The notes: a model not told the origin generated them from the sequence alone. A DNA stretch of 64,000 bases from Capnocytophaga canis (GCF_000827555.1 NZ_CDOI01000090.1:1-64000), one strand, 5' to 3'; numbered from the stretch's first letter, positions 18,925-28,531 are shown. Program-made: numbers and translations.

Positions 18925-19683
18925 ATGCAAGAAAATTTAGTATCAATAATAACTCCAATGTATAACGGAGCCAAATATGTACGACAGACCATAGAATCCG
19001 TACTAGCTCAAACTTATCAAGATTGGGAAATGCTAATCGTAGATGATGGTTCAAAAGATAACTCGGCGGAAATTGTCAAAGAACATACCGTAAAAGATAA
19101 GCGGATTAAGCTTATCCAACAGAAAAATGGAGGTTCAGCTTCTGCACGTAACAACGCTTTACGAAATGCACAAGGTCGGTACATTTGCTTTTTAGATTCA
19201 GATGATTTACTAGAGTCTTCTTTTTTTGAAAAACAGCTTAGTTTTCTCAAAGAAAAAAATGCAGCTTTAGTATTTGCCTCCTATAACCGAGTAGATGAAA
19301 ATGGAACTCAAAAATTAAAACCTTTTATAGTTCCTGAAAAAGTTACCTATAATTCTCTTCTAAAAACATGTCCTATATCTTGTTTAACAAGTGTTTATGA
19401 CAAAAGCATAGTAGGGGAACAATTTTTTAGAGAAGAATTAAAAAGTTTGAGAGATGATTTTGCTTTTTGGTTAGAAATGCTAAAAAAAATTAAAGTTGCT
19501 TATGGTAATAAAGAAGTATTGGCGTCTTATCGTGTTTTTGCATCAAGCACAACGGGAAATAAAAAGAAAGTAATAAAGCCTCAATTTCTTATTTATTATA
19601 AAGTTGAAAAGTTAGGGCTTTTCAAGAGTTTATATTATTTAGCACATTGGGCAATTAACGGATTTTTTAAATATAAAAGGTAA
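18925..19683 (+). CDS. Glycosyltransferase family 2 protein
   Basis: A 252-residue GT-A transferase of the short, WaaE/colanic-like type. Motifs: SIITPMYNGAKYVRQTIESV at the start, IVDDGSKDNS near residue 39, GGSASARNNALRNAQG near residue 72 and the DxD equivalent FLDSDDLLE near residue 92. No membrane segments. The 4-base gaps on both sides place it firmly in the operon. Specificity is unknown. Confidence 0.92.
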   Translation: MQENLVSIITPMYNGAKYVRQTIESVLAQTYQDWEMLIVDDGSKDNSAEIVKEHTVKDKRIKLIQQKNGGSASARNNALRNAQGRYICFLDSDDLLESSFFEKQLSFLKEKNAALVFASYNRVDENGTQKLKPFIVPEKVTYNSLLKTCPISCLTSVYDKSIVGEQFFREELKSLRDDFAFWLEMLKKIKVAYGNKEVLASYRVFASSTTGNKKKVIKPQFLIYYKVEKLGLFKSLYYLAHWAINGFFKYKR

Positions 19684-19686
19684 AAT

Positions 19687-20925
19687 ATGGATTTAATTGT
19701 AGGAGCAGGTATTTCTGGAATTGCATACGCAACTTTCACCGACAATGATTATTTGATGATAGATAAAGACCAAGAAATTGGAGGCTATTGTAAAACCATC
19801 AAAAGAAATGGGTATGTATGGGATTATTCTGGGCATTTCTTTCATTTTAGAGATGAAAAACTAAAAGAATTAGTTTGTAGGCACATAGCATCCGAAACAC
19901 TTAAAACAGTAAAAAAAGTAACAAAAATATATTACAAAGGTAAATATATTGATTTTCCTTTTCAAAAAAATATTCATCAGCTTGAAAAACACGAGTTTAT
20001 AGAGTGTTTATATGACCTGTTTAATACAGAAAGTATTCAGGTAAAAACATTTAAAGATATGGTTTATGCTAATTTGGGTAAAAGTATATCTGACAAGTTT
20101 TTAATCCCATATAATGAAAAACTCTATGCTTGTGATTTGAATAACTTAGATGCAGAGGCTATGGGACGTTTTTTTCCAAAAGCAAATAAAGAAGAGATTA
20201 TTTTGAATTTCAAGAAAGAGAATAATAGTTCATACAATGATAATTTTGTTTATTCATCACAGGGAGCAATAGAATATGTTAATTCCCTATTTAGGAATGT
20301 AAAACAAGAAAATGTTTTTTTACAAGAAGAACTACAACGAATAGATATAGTAAATAAGGTTGCATATACAAGCAAAAGAGAAATTTCTTATGATAGGCTT
20401 ATTTCAACAATGCCTTTCCCTAAGTTGCTCAAATTGTGTGATATTGGTTATGATGAGTCCATCTTTACTTGGAACAAAGTAATGGTATTTAACTTAGGGT
20501 TTGATAAAAAAGGGAAGGACAAGGAAAGTAGTTGGGTGTATGTTCCCGATAAAGATATTTGTTTTTATCGTTTGGGGTACTATGACAATATCATAAAGTC
20601 GGATAGAATGTCTTTATACGTGGAGCTTGGTTTTACAAAGGATGCCGTCATAGGAGATACAGAAAAGGTTTTGGAACGTGTTCTTTCTGACTTAAAGAAA
20701 ATAGGTGTTGTTGCCGATGAACAATTGGTGGATTACCATAGCGTGGTGATGGATCCTGCTTATGTTCATATTAATAAGGAAAGCACGAAAGTAGTTGAGA
20801 AACTAAAAAAAGAACTATCAAACAGTGACATACATTCTATCGGACGTTATGGAAGTTGGACGTATTGTTCCATAGAGGATAATATTATGGAAGCAAGAGA
20901 GCTTGTTAAAAAAATAAATCCTTAA
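19687..20925 (+). CDS. FAD-dependent oxidoreductase (UGM/amine-oxidase-like)
   Basis: A 412-residue flavoprotein. The dinucleotide loop DLIVGAGISGIAYAT (residues 2-16) and GGYCKTI at about residues 32-38 are the FAD-binding signature of the amine-oxidase/UDP-galactopyranose-mutase superfamily. YSGHFFHF and the C-terminal SIGRYGSWTYCSIEDNIMEA follow the same pattern. It differs from the true glf at 8560, lacking the GYTEKQWGRP-type substrate site, so mutase activity should not be assumed. It is likely to modify a sugar or sugar nucleotide of this cluster. It lies 3 bases after the GT2 and 42 before gmd. Confidence 0.78.
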   Translation: MDLIVGAGISGIAYATFTDNDYLMIDKDQEIGGYCKTIKRNGYVWDYSGHFFHFRDEKLKELVCRHIASETLKTVKKVTKIYYKGKYIDFPFQKNIHQLEKHEFIECLYDLFNTESIQVKTFKDMVYANLGKSISDKFLIPYNEKLYACDLNNLDAEAMGRFFPKANKEEIILNFKKENNSSYNDNFVYSSQGAIEYVNSLFRNVKQENVFLQEELQRIDIVNKVAYTSKREISYDRLISTMPFPKLLKLCDIGYDESIFTWNKVMVFNLGFDKKGKDKESSWVYVPDKDICFYRLGYYDNIIKSDRMSLYVELGFTKDAVIGDTEKVLERVLSDLKKIGVVADEQLVDYHSVVMDPAYVHINKESTKVVEKLKKELSNSDIHSIGRYGSWTYCSIEDNIMEARELVKKINP

Positions 20926-20967
20926 AAAAACACTTTCAATTTAGTTGTATTTATACCTTAAAAAAAT

Positions 20968-22125
20968 ATGTCAAAAAAAGCGCTTATCACAGGAATTACG
21001 GGGCAAGACGGTGCATATCTCGCAGAATATTTGCTCAAAAAAGGGTATGAGGTACATGGAATGAAAAGAAGAAGTTCGCTTTTCAACACCGATAGAATTG
21101 ATCATATATATCAAGACCCTCACGTAGAAAACAGAAATCTGATATTGCACTATGGTGACCTCACCGATAGCATGAATATCACCAAAATTATTCAGGAAGT
21201 ACAACCTGACGAGATTTACAATTTGGCGGCGATGAGCCACGTCCACGTGAGTTTTCAAACCCCTGAATATGTAGGTAATGCAGATGGGTTGGGAACACTT
21301 CGTATATTGGAAGCAGTTCGTCTTTTAGGGCTAACTGGAAAAACACGAATTTATCAGGCTTCAACTTCCGAATTGTACGGATTGGTACAGGAGGTTCCCC
21401 AATCAGAAAAAACACCTTTTTACCCACGCTCACCTTATGCAGTTGCCAAAATGTATGCTTATTGGATTACTGTAAACTACCGCGAGGCATATAACATGCA
21501 CGCATCCAATGGGATACTATTCAATCACGAATCTCCCATACGAGGAGAAACTTTTGTAACTCGAAAAATCACTCGTGCGTTAAGTCGTATCGCTTTAGGG
21601 ATGCAAGATAAGGTGTATATGGGAAATCTTAGCTCTCAACGCGATTGGGGACACGCCAAAGACTATATTAGAGCAATGCATTTGATCTTACAACAAGAAA
21701 AACCGAGCGATTATGTAATTGCAACTGGAATTACCACTTCCATACGTGATTTTATTATTTTATCAGCCAAAGAAATAGGATTAACGATTGAATATCAAGG
21801 AGAGGGAGTTGATGAGGTAGGATATTTTACGGCTATTGATAAAACTGTTTTTTCAGAAAAAGTAGGTGAGAAGTACATTTCAAATATTGAGAATAAAATA
21901 AAAAGTAAAGCAGAAATTGTGTTAGTCGATCCGAAATATTTCCGACCTACAGAAGTTGATTTACTTATAGGGGACCCTACCAAATCTAAAACAGTTTTAG
22001 GTTGGGAACCAAAATACGACCTTAAAGGGTTGGTAGCGGATATGATGCAAAGCGATATAAAATTGTTTAAACGAGATGCTTACCTCAAAGAAGGAGGCTT
22101 CACAATAATGAATTATTTTGAGTAA
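20968..22125 (+). CDS. gmd: GDP-mannose 4,6-dehydratase
   Basis: Converts GDP-D-mannose to GDP-4-keto-6-deoxy-D-mannose, the first step to GDP-L-fucose and related sugars. Visible: NADP loop [16 protein letters not shown] at residues 8-23, active-site STSELYG, catalytic YAVAK and the substrate-loop [16 protein letters not shown]. Length 385 residues is normal. The end overlaps the next gene by 8 bases. Together with fcl at 23334 it gives a complete GDP-L-fucose route from GDP-mannose. Confidence 0.97.
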   Translation: MSKKALITGITGQDGAYLAEYLLKKGYEVHGMKRRSSLFNTDRIDHIYQDPHVENRNLILHYGDLTDSMNITKIIQEVQPDEIYNLAAMSHVHVSFQTPEYVGNADGLGTLRILEAVRLLGLTGKTRIYQASTSELYGLVQEVPQSEKTPFYPRSPYAVAKMYAYWITVNYREAYNMHASNGILFNHESPIRGETFVTRKITRALSRIALGMQDKVYMGNLSSQRDWGHAKDYIRAMHLILQQEKPSDYVIATGITTSIRDFIILSAKEIGLTIEYQGEGVDEVGYFTAIDKTVFSEKVGEKYISNIENKIKSKAEIVLVDPKYFRPTEVDLLIGDPTKSKTVLGWEPKYDLKGLVADMMQSDIKLFKRDAYLKEGGFTIMNYFE

Positions 22126-23254
22126 TAAGAAAATTTTTGTTTCGGGTTGTTACGATATGTTGCACTCGGGACACGTTGCTTTTTTTGAAGAAGCATCGCA
22201 GTTAGGAGATCTATATGTTGGAATTGGTTCAGATAGAACTATTCAGGAACTCAAAGCTCGAAAAACGATAAATCCAGAGCAGGAGCGTCTTTATATGGTT
22301 AAATCGTTGCGTTTCGTAAAAGATGCTTGGATAAATTCAGGTTCAGGAATCTTAGATTTTAAGGAAGATATGCTTCGTCTAAAACCTGATGTTTTGTTTG
22401 TTAATGAGGACGGACACTCTCCAGCCAAGGAGGCTTTGTGCAAAGAATTAGGGGTTGAATATCACGTAAGTAAGCGTATTCCTCATGGGAATCTACCTGC
22501 TCGAAGTACAACAGCTTTGCGAAAAGAATGTTTGATTCCCTATCGGATAGATTTGGCAGGAGGATGGCTTGATCAACCTTCCGTATCGAAATTCTGTCCA
22601 GGGCCTGTGATAACCATATGCATAGAACCTGATTATGAATTTAATGATCGAAGTGGGATGTCCACTAGTACTCGCAAAAAAGCGATAGAGCTTTGGCACA
22701 CAGATATTCCTGAAGGAGATAAAGAACATCTCGCAAAAATATTGTTTTCCTATGAAAATTTTCCAGGGGAAGACTATATTAGTGGTTCACAAGATGCTTT
22801 GGGGATTGTACTCCCGGGACTGAATTATTATTGGTATGATGGTGGATTTTGGCCAGAAAAAATAGAGAAAAATCTGTCCGAAGATCTACTTGTATGGATA
22901 GAAAACCATTTATACTTATTACCCTTACAACCACGGCATAGTGAATTGCATGTCACTGAAGGGGCGGATATCTCTCCTGAAAAGGTTAAAAAGCTTTCAG
23001 ATGCGGCACAGCAATTTTGGGATGCTCTATTAGCAAAAGATATTAATGCTACAGGGGAAGCAATGATAGCTTCATTTGAAGCTCAAACTTCCTTGTATCC
23101 CAATATGTTAAATGAGGAAATTAAACAAGAAATAGCTACTTTGCCTAAATCTGCAGTAGGGTACAAACTAAGTGGAGCGGGTGGAGGAGGCTATTTAGTA
23201 GTTTTATCCGAAATACCCATTGAAAAAGCCTTAAAGGTAAGGATAAGAAGGTAG
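22118..23254 (+). CDS. Cytidylyltransferase-GHMP kinase fusion protein
   Basis: Two catalytic modules in 378 residues. Residues 1-130 form a nucleotidyltransferase of the cytidylyltransferase superfamily with [18 protein letters not shown], the HxGH motif being HSGH. Residues 140-378 look like a GHMP sugar kinase: [17 protein letters not shown] (substrate-binding motif 1), [10 protein letters not shown] at the place of the ATP-binding GLGSS motif but degenerate, SGSQDALG, and [10 protein letters not shown] (motif 3). The start is TTG at 22118, overlapping gmd by 8 bases, since no ATG is available near the homology start. Placed between gmd and fcl, it may activate a free sugar by phosphorylation and nucleotidylation, but neither sugar nor nucleotide is known. 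Confidence 0.8.
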   Translation: MSNKKIFVSGCYDMLHSGHVAFFEEASQLGDLYVGIGSDRTIQELKARKTINPEQERLYMVKSLRFVKDAWINSGSGILDFKEDMLRLKPDVLFVNEDGHSPAKEALCKELGVEYHVSKRIPHGNLPARSTTALRKECLIPYRIDLAGGWLDQPSVSKFCPGPVITICIEPDYEFNDRSGMSTSTRKKAIELWHTDIPEGDKEHLAKILFSYENFPGEDYISGSQDALGIVLPGLNYYWYDGGFWPEKIEKNLSEDLLVWIENHLYLLPLQPRHSELHVTEGADISPEKVKKLSDAAQQFWDALLAKDINATGEAMIASFEAQTSLYPNMLNEEIKQEIATLPKSAVGYKLSGAGGGGYLVVLSEIPIEKALKVRIRR

Positions 23255-23333
23255 TATGAAATGCTTCGGGAGAGGTTAAACAAGGCAGATAGAGGCTTAT
23301 TTTGGAACATATACTTCATATAAAGTTAAAATC

Positions 23334-24404
23334 ATGAAAAAAGACGCAAAGATATACGTTGCAGGACATCAAGGTTTAGTGGGGTCTGCTATTTGGAAAA
23401 ATCTTGAAAATAAAGGTTTTGTCAATTTGATAGGCAGAACTAGTTCCCAATTAGACTTGACTAATTCCCAAGATGTGGCTAATTTTTTTCACGAAGAAAA
23501 ACCTGAATATGTTTTTTTGGCAGCAGCAAAGGTAGGAGGCATTTTAGCTAATAATACTTATCGAGCTGATTTCATCTACCAAAATTTGATGATACAAAAT
23601 AATGTGATTCATCACGCATACAAAAACGGAGTGAAAAAGTTACTTTTCTTAGGAAGTACATGCATTTATCCTAAGGAAGCTCCACAACCAATGCCCGAGG
23701 ATTGCCTTTTGACTTCACCTTTGGAGTACACCAATGAGCCTTATGCCATAGCTAAAATTGCGGGTATAAAAATGTGTGAAAGTTACAATTTGCAATACGG
23801 CACAAACTTTATTTCAGTAATGCCAACCAACCTTTATGGACCAAACGATAACTTTCATTTAGAAAAATCACACGTTTTACCGGCGATGATCCGAAAAATT
23901 CACTTAGCGAAAGCATTACTTAAAAATGATTGGGAAGCTCTTGCTATGGATTTAAACAAACGTCCAGTGGAAGGTATTTCAGGGAAAAACTCTCAGCAGG
24001 AAATCAAAGCAATCCTTGAAAAACATGGTATTTTCGGTGATAGAGTTATTCTTTGGGGAACAGGAATGCCCATGAGAGAGTTTTTATGGAGCGAGGATAT
24101 GGCAGATGCATGTGTTTTTGTCATGCAACATATAAATTTTAATGATACGTATGACAAAAATACAACTGAAATTCGTAATACTCACATCAATATTGGCACA
24201 GGAAAAGATGTTACTATCAATGAATTAGCACAATTGATAAAAAAAACAATCGGGTTTTCAGGAGAAATACATTTCGATACTTCAAAACCCGACGGAACAA
24301 TGAAAAAGTTAACCAATCCTTCAAAGTTACACCAACTAGGTTGGAAACATTCCATAGAGTTAGAGCAAGGAATCGAACTGATGTATGCGTACTATTTGAG
24401 ATAA
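23334..24404 (+). CDS. fcl: GDP-L-fucose synthase
   Basis: NADPH-dependent epimerase-reductase that turns GDP-4-keto-6-deoxymannose into GDP-L-fucose. Rossmann loop [11 protein letters not shown] (residues 8-18), [12 protein letters not shown] around the catalytic Ser and Cys, and catalytic Tyr/Lys in [13 protein letters not shown], with [19 protein letters not shown] downstream, are all intact. The enzyme is 356 residues, about 35 longer than E. coli Fcl because of an insertion near residues 195-235, as is common in Bacteroidota. It is the last gene of the cluster and follows the fusion gene by 79 bases. Confidence 0.96.
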   Translation: MKKDAKIYVAGHQGLVGSAIWKNLENKGFVNLIGRTSSQLDLTNSQDVANFFHEEKPEYVFLAAAKVGGILANNTYRADFIYQNLMIQNNVIHHAYKNGVKKLLFLGSTCIYPKEAPQPMPEDCLLTSPLEYTNEPYAIAKIAGIKMCESYNLQYGTNFISVMPTNLYGPNDNFHLEKSHVLPAMIRKIHLAKALLKNDWEALAMDLNKRPVEGISGKNSQQEIKAILEKHGIFGDRVILWGTGMPMREFLWSEDMADACVFVMQHINFNDTYDKNTTEIRNTHINIGTGKDVTINELAQLIKKTIGFSGEIHFDTSKPDGTMKKLTNPSKLHQLGWKHSIELEQGIELMYAYYLR

Positions 24405-24422
24405 AAATCTTAAATTCCTTAG

Positions 24423-24454
24423 TTTGGAATTTTTAGAAATTATTTATACTTTAG
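24423..24454 (+). promoter_or_regulatory. Candidate promoter for gpsA
   Basis: TTTG at 24423-24426, a 20-base spacer, then TACTTTAG at 24447-24454, one mismatch from TAnnTTTG. The predicted start lies about 20 bases before the gpsA ATG. It would make gpsA independent of the glycan cluster. Confidence 0.45.
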
Positions 24455-24479
24455 CTACCTTAAAACAGAGTTATACATA

Positions 24480-25481
24480 ATGGACAGAGAATTGAGAATT
24501 TCGGTTATCGGCAGTGGAAGTTGGGGAACCGCTCTCACAAAGATATTAACATATAACGTCTCAAAAGTATGCTGGTATGTTCACAACGAAGTTGCTATTG
24601 AGCATATTAAAGACACTTCGCGTAATTTGAACTACTTGAGCGATGTGGAATTTGATACCGACAGATTGATTTTAACCAACGACATCAACGAGGCGGTTGC
24701 CTACGGAAATTGTTTAGTACTTGTTACACCATCTGCTTTTTTAAGTTCTGAATTAAGTAAACTTACTGTATCCTTGGAAGATAAAACCATCTTCTCGGCT
24801 ATCAAAGGGATTGAACCCAACAGCGGACTTATTGTAGGGGAATATTTACATAAGTTTTATAATGTCCCGTACAGCAATATAGGTGTAATCGCAGGGCCTT
24901 GCCACGCAGAGGAAGTGGCTTTAGAACGCTTATCTTACCTAACAATAGCTTGTATTGACAAACAAAAGGCTAAAATCTTTGCCGAAGCAATGACAACATA
25001 TTTCGTAAAGACAAAAGTTTCTGATGATGTTATCGGTATAGAATACGCTGCAGTGCTGAAAAATATTTACGCTATCGCTGCTGGAATTGCACATGGACTG
25101 GGATATGGTGACAATTTTCAAAGTGTACTGATGAGTAATTCCATACGTGAGATGAGACGATACATTAAACGCATCCATAAAATCAAACGAAATATTAACA
25201 ATTCAGCTTATTTGGGAGATTTGCTTGTAACGGGATATTCGCTTTTCAGTAGAAACCGAACTTTCGGAAGCATGATAGGCAAGGGATACACGGTGAAAAG
25301 TACTATGATGGAAATGAATATGGTTGCCGAAGGGTATTATGCCGTGAAAAGTGCATATAAGATTAATAATAGCCACAAAAAGAAAAGTCACACTCCAATT
25401 TTAGATGCTGTCTATCAGATTTTATATGAAAATAGACGAGCTAAAAAAGTTTTTGCTGAATTAGTGAATCATTTAGATTAA
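24480..25481 (+). CDS. gpsA: Glycerol-3-phosphate dehydrogenase [NAD(P)+]
   Basis: Reduces dihydroxyacetone phosphate to sn-glycerol-3-phosphate, the backbone precursor of phospholipids. The Rossmann loop SVIGSGSWGTALTK is at residues 8-21, AIKGIEPNSG and AGPCHAEEVA match the NAD and substrate regions, and the catalytic lysine sits in VLKNIYAIAAGIAHGLGYGDN (residue range about 190-210). GRNRTFGS-like sequence (SRNRTFGSMIGKG) marks the C-terminal substrate site. Length 333 is normal. It belongs to core metabolism rather than to the glycan cluster. Confidence 0.95.
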   Translation: MDRELRISVIGSGSWGTALTKILTYNVSKVCWYVHNEVAIEHIKDTSRNLNYLSDVEFDTDRLILTNDINEAVAYGNCLVLVTPSAFLSSELSKLTVSLEDKTIFSAIKGIEPNSGLIVGEYLHKFYNVPYSNIGVIAGPCHAEEVALERLSYLTIACIDKQKAKIFAEAMTTYFVKTKVSDDVIGIEYAAVLKNIYAIAAGIAHGLGYGDNFQSVLMSNSIREMRRYIKRIHKIKRNINNSAYLGDLLVTGYSLFSRNRTFGSMIGKGYTVKSTMMEMNMVAEGYYAVKSAYKINNSHKKKSHTPILDAVYQILYENRRAKKVFAELVNHLD

Positions 25482-25501
25482 TCTTTTAAACATATATACA
25501 T

Positions 25502-26608
25502 ATGAAAAAATATTTTTACACGTTCCCTTTGGCACTTGCTTTACTGTTTGGATGCAATCAGTCCCATGAGCCAAAGTCCACTTCAACGGAGGAAACTTCT
25601 GTATCAAAAAATAAGGAGTTTACCCTTTCCACATGGATAACCTATAAACCTGAACGTACTGATGAGAGTTACCACGAGGAGTTTAAAAAATACAAGACAC
25701 ATGGTATTTCCGAAGTACTGGTAAATACCGAAGCCGATGTAGAAGGATTAAAACGTTTGGTTCCGATAGCCAAAGAAGAAGGAATCAAATTACACGCTTG
25801 GATAATGACTGTAAACCGCCCTGGAGACAAAGAAGCTTTGCAACACCCTGAGTGGTACATGGTCAGTCGTGAAGGAAAATCCTGTTTTGACCATCGCCCA
25901 TACGTGGATTACTATCAATGGCTTTGCCCCACTCGGAAAGAATCACGTGAGCATATTCTGAAACTGGTGAGTAATTTGGCGGATGTTGAAGACATTGCAA
26001 GTGTACATTTGGACTATATTCGTTTTCCTGATATTTATCTACCTATCGGATTGTTACCTAATTATAACTTAGTTCAAGAAGAAGAATTGCCACAGTTCGA
26101 TTTTTGCTATTGTGATGTTTGTGTGGCAGAGTTTGAGAAAACGCATCACAAAGATCCACGAAAACTTAAAAACCCTGCTCTTGATTTGGAATGGCGACAG
26201 TTTCGCTTGAACAAAATCCGCAATTTGGTAAACGATGCCGCTGAAATTGTACACAATAAAGGAAAAAAAATAACCGCAGCTGTGTTCCCTTACCCTGAAA
26301 TGGCAGGTCAAATGGTACGTCAACGTTGGGACAAATGGAACGTTGATCGTGTTTATCCTATGATTTATCACAATTTCTATAACGAAGAGGTCGACTGGGT
26401 TGGTTTTGCTACACAACAAGGAGTTGAAGATATGAAAGGCAAAGAAACAGAACTTCACACAGGGATTTACGTACCTCCTATATCTGCTCAAGAACTAAAA
26501 CAAGCTATCGAACATGCCAAGGCAAGCGGAGCTACAGGAGTTTCATTCTACGATGGTCCAGATATTTCGGAAGATCAATTAAAAGTAATTCAGGAACTTA
26601 GTAGATAA
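25502..26608 (+). CDS. Lipoprotein with glycosyl-hydrolase-like (GHL10/DUF4015) domain
   Basis: Lipid-anchored envelope protein of 368 residues. The signal peptide ends in the lipobox LFGC (residues 15-18), followed by a Ser/Thr-rich linker to about residue 40. The remaining domain is a TIM-barrel of the putative glycosidase type: LVNTEADVEGLKRLVPIA, LHAWIMTVNRPG, the signature VHLDYIRFPD near residue 165 and VYPMIYHNFY near residue 285. A cluster of four cysteines (FCYCDVCVAEFE, near residue 205) is unusual and could bind metal. It follows gpsA by 20 bases. The substrate is unknown; the name rests on fold family. Confidence 0.82.
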   Translation: MKKYFYTFPLALALLFGCNQSHEPKSTSTEETSVSKNKEFTLSTWITYKPERTDESYHEEFKKYKTHGISEVLVNTEADVEGLKRLVPIAKEEGIKLHAWIMTVNRPGDKEALQHPEWYMVSREGKSCFDHRPYVDYYQWLCPTRKESREHILKLVSNLADVEDIASVHLDYIRFPDIYLPIGLLPNYNLVQEEELPQFDFCYCDVCVAEFEKTHHKDPRKLKNPALDLEWRQFRLNKIRNLVNDAAEIVHNKGKKITAAVFPYPEMAGQMVRQRWDKWNVDRVYPMIYHNFYNEEVDWVGFATQQGVEDMKGKETELHTGIYVPPISAQELKQAIEHAKASGATGVSFYDGPDISEDQLKVIQELSR

Positions 26609-26650
26609 GCTATTCTGAATACAAAAATTATATTCAAAGTTTTACATCAT

Positions 26651-26684
26651 AAACCTCTGAAAAAACAACACTTTCAGAGGTTTT
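26651..26684. terminator. Bidirectional intrinsic terminator
   Basis: AAACCTCTGAAA (26651-26662) pairs perfectly with TTTCAGAGGTTT (26672-26683) around a 9-base loop and is followed by T. It lies between the convergent lipoprotein (+) and SMR (-) genes, serving both. Confidence 0.85.
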
Positions 26685-26694
26685 AAATTTATTC

Positions 26695-27024
26695 TTAATA
26701 ATTCGATACGAATTTAAGCCCCACGATGGAACCTATCAACGTAGTAATAAAAAACAATCTCCAAAAAGAAGCTGGTTCTTTAAAAATTAAAATACCTAAT
26801 AAAGCTGTCCCTACAGCTCCAATTCCTGTCCAAACAGCATAGGCCGTACCTAACGGAAGAGTTTGTGTAGCTTTCGTAAGTAAGTACATACTAACAAAAG
26901 TACAAGTAGCAAACCCCGCATACCAAGCGTAAGAAACATTCCCTACAGTCATCTTGGCTTTTCCCAAACAAAAAGTGAAAGCCACTTCAAACAACCCCGC
27001 AATGACAAGTGTTATCCAATTCAT
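26695..27024 (-). CDS. Small multidrug resistance family exporter (SugE/Gdx-like)
   Basis: Four-helix inner-membrane proton antiporter of 109 residues. The essential glutamate is Glu13 in IAGLFEVAF; LPLGTAYAVWTGIGAVGTAL near residue 58 is the WTGIGAVG signature shared by SugE/Gdx guanidinium exporters and Qac-type members. The Trp that usually follows Glu13 by three residues in Gdx is replaced by Thr or Phe, so substrate class is uncertain. It starts 18 bases after the stop of the Fsr-like transporter gene, so the two are probably one transcript on the minus strand. Confidence 0.9.
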   Translation of the reverse strand: MNWITLVIAGLFEVAFTFCLGKAKMTVGNVSYAWYAGFATCTFVSMYLLTKATQTLPLGTAYAVWTGIGAVGTALLGILIFKEPASFWRLFFITTLIGSIVGLKFVSNY

Positions 27025-27042
27025 TATAAATATTTTAGGTGT

Positions 27043-28218
27043 TTATCTTTTTAAATTTGGCAAAAAGTACGCTATTAATCCAATCAACGGTAAAAAAGAA
27101 CATAAGCCATACACGAAGTAAATATCGGTAAGATCTATGACTTTTCCTAACACAGCCGACGCCAGTCCACCCATTCCGAAAGCAAAACCATAGAAAAACC
27201 CTGAAATCATACCGATTTTCTTGGGCAACAATTCTTGTACGTACACTAAAATAGCTGGAAAAGCAGATGAGATAATAATCCCGATAAGTACTATCAAAAT
27301 AGCTGTCCAAGTTTCATTTGCATACGGAAGCAGAATAGCAAAAGGAGCAGCCCCTAAAATAGAAAACCAAATCACAAATTTACGCCCAACTTTATCACCA
27401 AAAATTCCTCCGAGTAAGGTACCCAAAGCGGCAGCACCCAAAAAGTAAAACAAATACATTTGAGCCTGTACTTCGGAGACTCCAAACTTCTGAATGACAT
27501 AAAATTGGAAATAATTCGTAATCCCAGCGGTATAAAAATATTTTGAAAATATAAGTACCATCAAAATTACTACCGACATATTTATCTGAAAAGGAGTTAA
27601 ATTAGGTAGAACTACTTCCTTTTTCTTAGTCTTCCGATGTATCTTTAGTACATTACTTCGCCATTTCCCAACAAAAGCTAAAATGATGATGGCAATAAAA
27701 GCGAAAACCAAAAACCAAAGGCTATAAATTCTTCCATTGGGAATAATAATCAAAGCTATGAGCAAAGGTGCAATAGCGGTTCCTGAATTCCCTCCTAATT
27801 GAAAGATGGACTGTGCTAAACTACGTTTTCCTCCCGAAGCTAAGAAGGCCACTCTCGATGATTCAGGGTGAAATATAGAAGATCCTGTTCCTACCAACAA
27901 AACTGCGACCAACACCCAAGCATAGCTAGATGAGTAAGCTAAAGTAATAATTCCCAAGGCAGTGATAAACATTCCGAAAACCTGTGCATAGGGCATAGGG
28001 CGTTTGTCAATGTAATTGCCTACTAAGGGTTGAAAAATGGAAGCCGAGATTTGATAACAAAATGTAATGATCCCTATTTGGGTCATTGTCAAACCGAATT
28101 CTTGTTTCAATTGCGGATAACTTGCGGTGATAACCGCCTGAAGTAAATCATTGAGCATATGAGCTATTGCAATTGCAAAAAGAATGGAGTAGACAGTTTT
28201 AGGTCTTGTTTGTTCCAT
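27043..28218 (-). CDS. MFS transporter, Fsr (fosmidomycin resistance)-like
   Basis: Twelve-segment major-facilitator exporter of 391 residues. The opening IAIAHMLNDLLQAVITASYP (20 residues) and LTMTQIGIITFCYQISASIF (20 residues) are typical of the Fsr subfamily, as is LVGTGSSIFHPESSRVAFL. The open frame runs back into the tRNA gene on this strand, but the start is the ATG at 28218 (protein start MEQTRPK), since the upstream codons are tRNA and terminator sequence. Substrate is inferred by family only. Followed by the SMR gene. Confidence 0.9.
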   Translation of the reverse strand: MEQTRPKTVYSILFAIAIAHMLNDLLQAVITASYPQLKQEFGLTMTQIGIITFCYQISASIFQPLVGNYIDKRPMPYAQVFGMFITALGIITLAYSSSYAWVLVAVLLVGTGSSIFHPESSRVAFLASGGKRSLAQSIFQLGGNSGTAIAPLLIALIIIPNGRIYSLWFLVFAFIAIIILAFVGKWRSNVLKIHRKTKKKEVVLPNLTPFQINMSVVILMVLIFSKYFYTAGITNYFQFYVIQKFGVSEVQAQMYLFYFLGAAALGTLLGGIFGDKVGRKFVIWFSILGAAPFAILLPYANETWTAILIVLIGIIISSAFPAILVYVQELLPKKIGMISGFFYGFAFGMGGLASAVLGKVIDLTDIYFVYGLCSFLPLIGLIAYFLPNLKR

Positions 28219-28234
28219 AAATACATTAAAATAA

Positions 28235-28266
28235 AAAACCTTAACTTGTTGGTAAGTTAAGGTTTT
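28235..28266 (-). terminator. Intrinsic terminator of the tRNA-Leu transcript
   Basis: AAAACCTTAACTT (28235-28247) and AAGTTAAGGTTTT (28254-28266) form a perfect 13-bp stem with a 6-base loop, followed on the minus strand by T residues. It separates tRNA-Leu from the Fsr-like gene. Confidence 0.85.
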
Positions 28267-28272
28267 AGGTTG

Positions 28273-28354
28273 TGCGGGTGAAGGGACTCGAACCCCCACG
28301 CCGTGAAGCACCAGATCCTAAGTCTGGCGTGTCTACCAATTTCACCACACCCGC
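28273..28354 (-). tRNA. tRNA-Leu (anticodon UAG)
   Basis: On the minus strand the 7-bp acceptor stem GCGGGTG/CACCCGC, the D-arm (AATTGGTAGAC), the anticodon stem CCAGA/TCTGG around loop CTTAGGA (anticodon TAG), a long class II variable arm and the T-arm GGGGGTTCGAGTCCC-like sequence are all present. Length 82 including the discriminator A. The 3' CCA is not encoded. It reads CUN leucine codons. Confidence 0.97.
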
Positions 28355-28373
28355 AAGTGGTGTTTTGCGGTTG

Positions 28374-28404
28374 CAAATATACGTATTTTTTTTATAACAC
28401 CAAA
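28374..28404 (-). promoter_or_regulatory. Promoter of tRNA-Leu
   Basis: On the minus strand TTTG (28401-28404), a 19-base spacer and TATATTTG (28374-28381) match the Bacteroidota sigma-A consensus exactly. The expected start is about 8-14 bases before the mature tRNA end. Confidence 0.85.
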
Positions 28405-28531
28405 TTTTATTTAAAAAAGATTTTTAATTTCTAAAAAATTACGCGTTTTACCATCCTCCAACCCCATTCTTAACCAGAATTTTGTTTAATATTTTCCCTT
28501 CAATTAGCTTCTCTATTTTTTATTTTTTTTA

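Noticed and set aside
28219-28311. N-terminal extension of the Fsr-like transporter through the tRNA gene
   Set aside because: The extra 31 codons are tRNA-Leu and terminator sequence; the conserved start is MEQTRPK at 28218.
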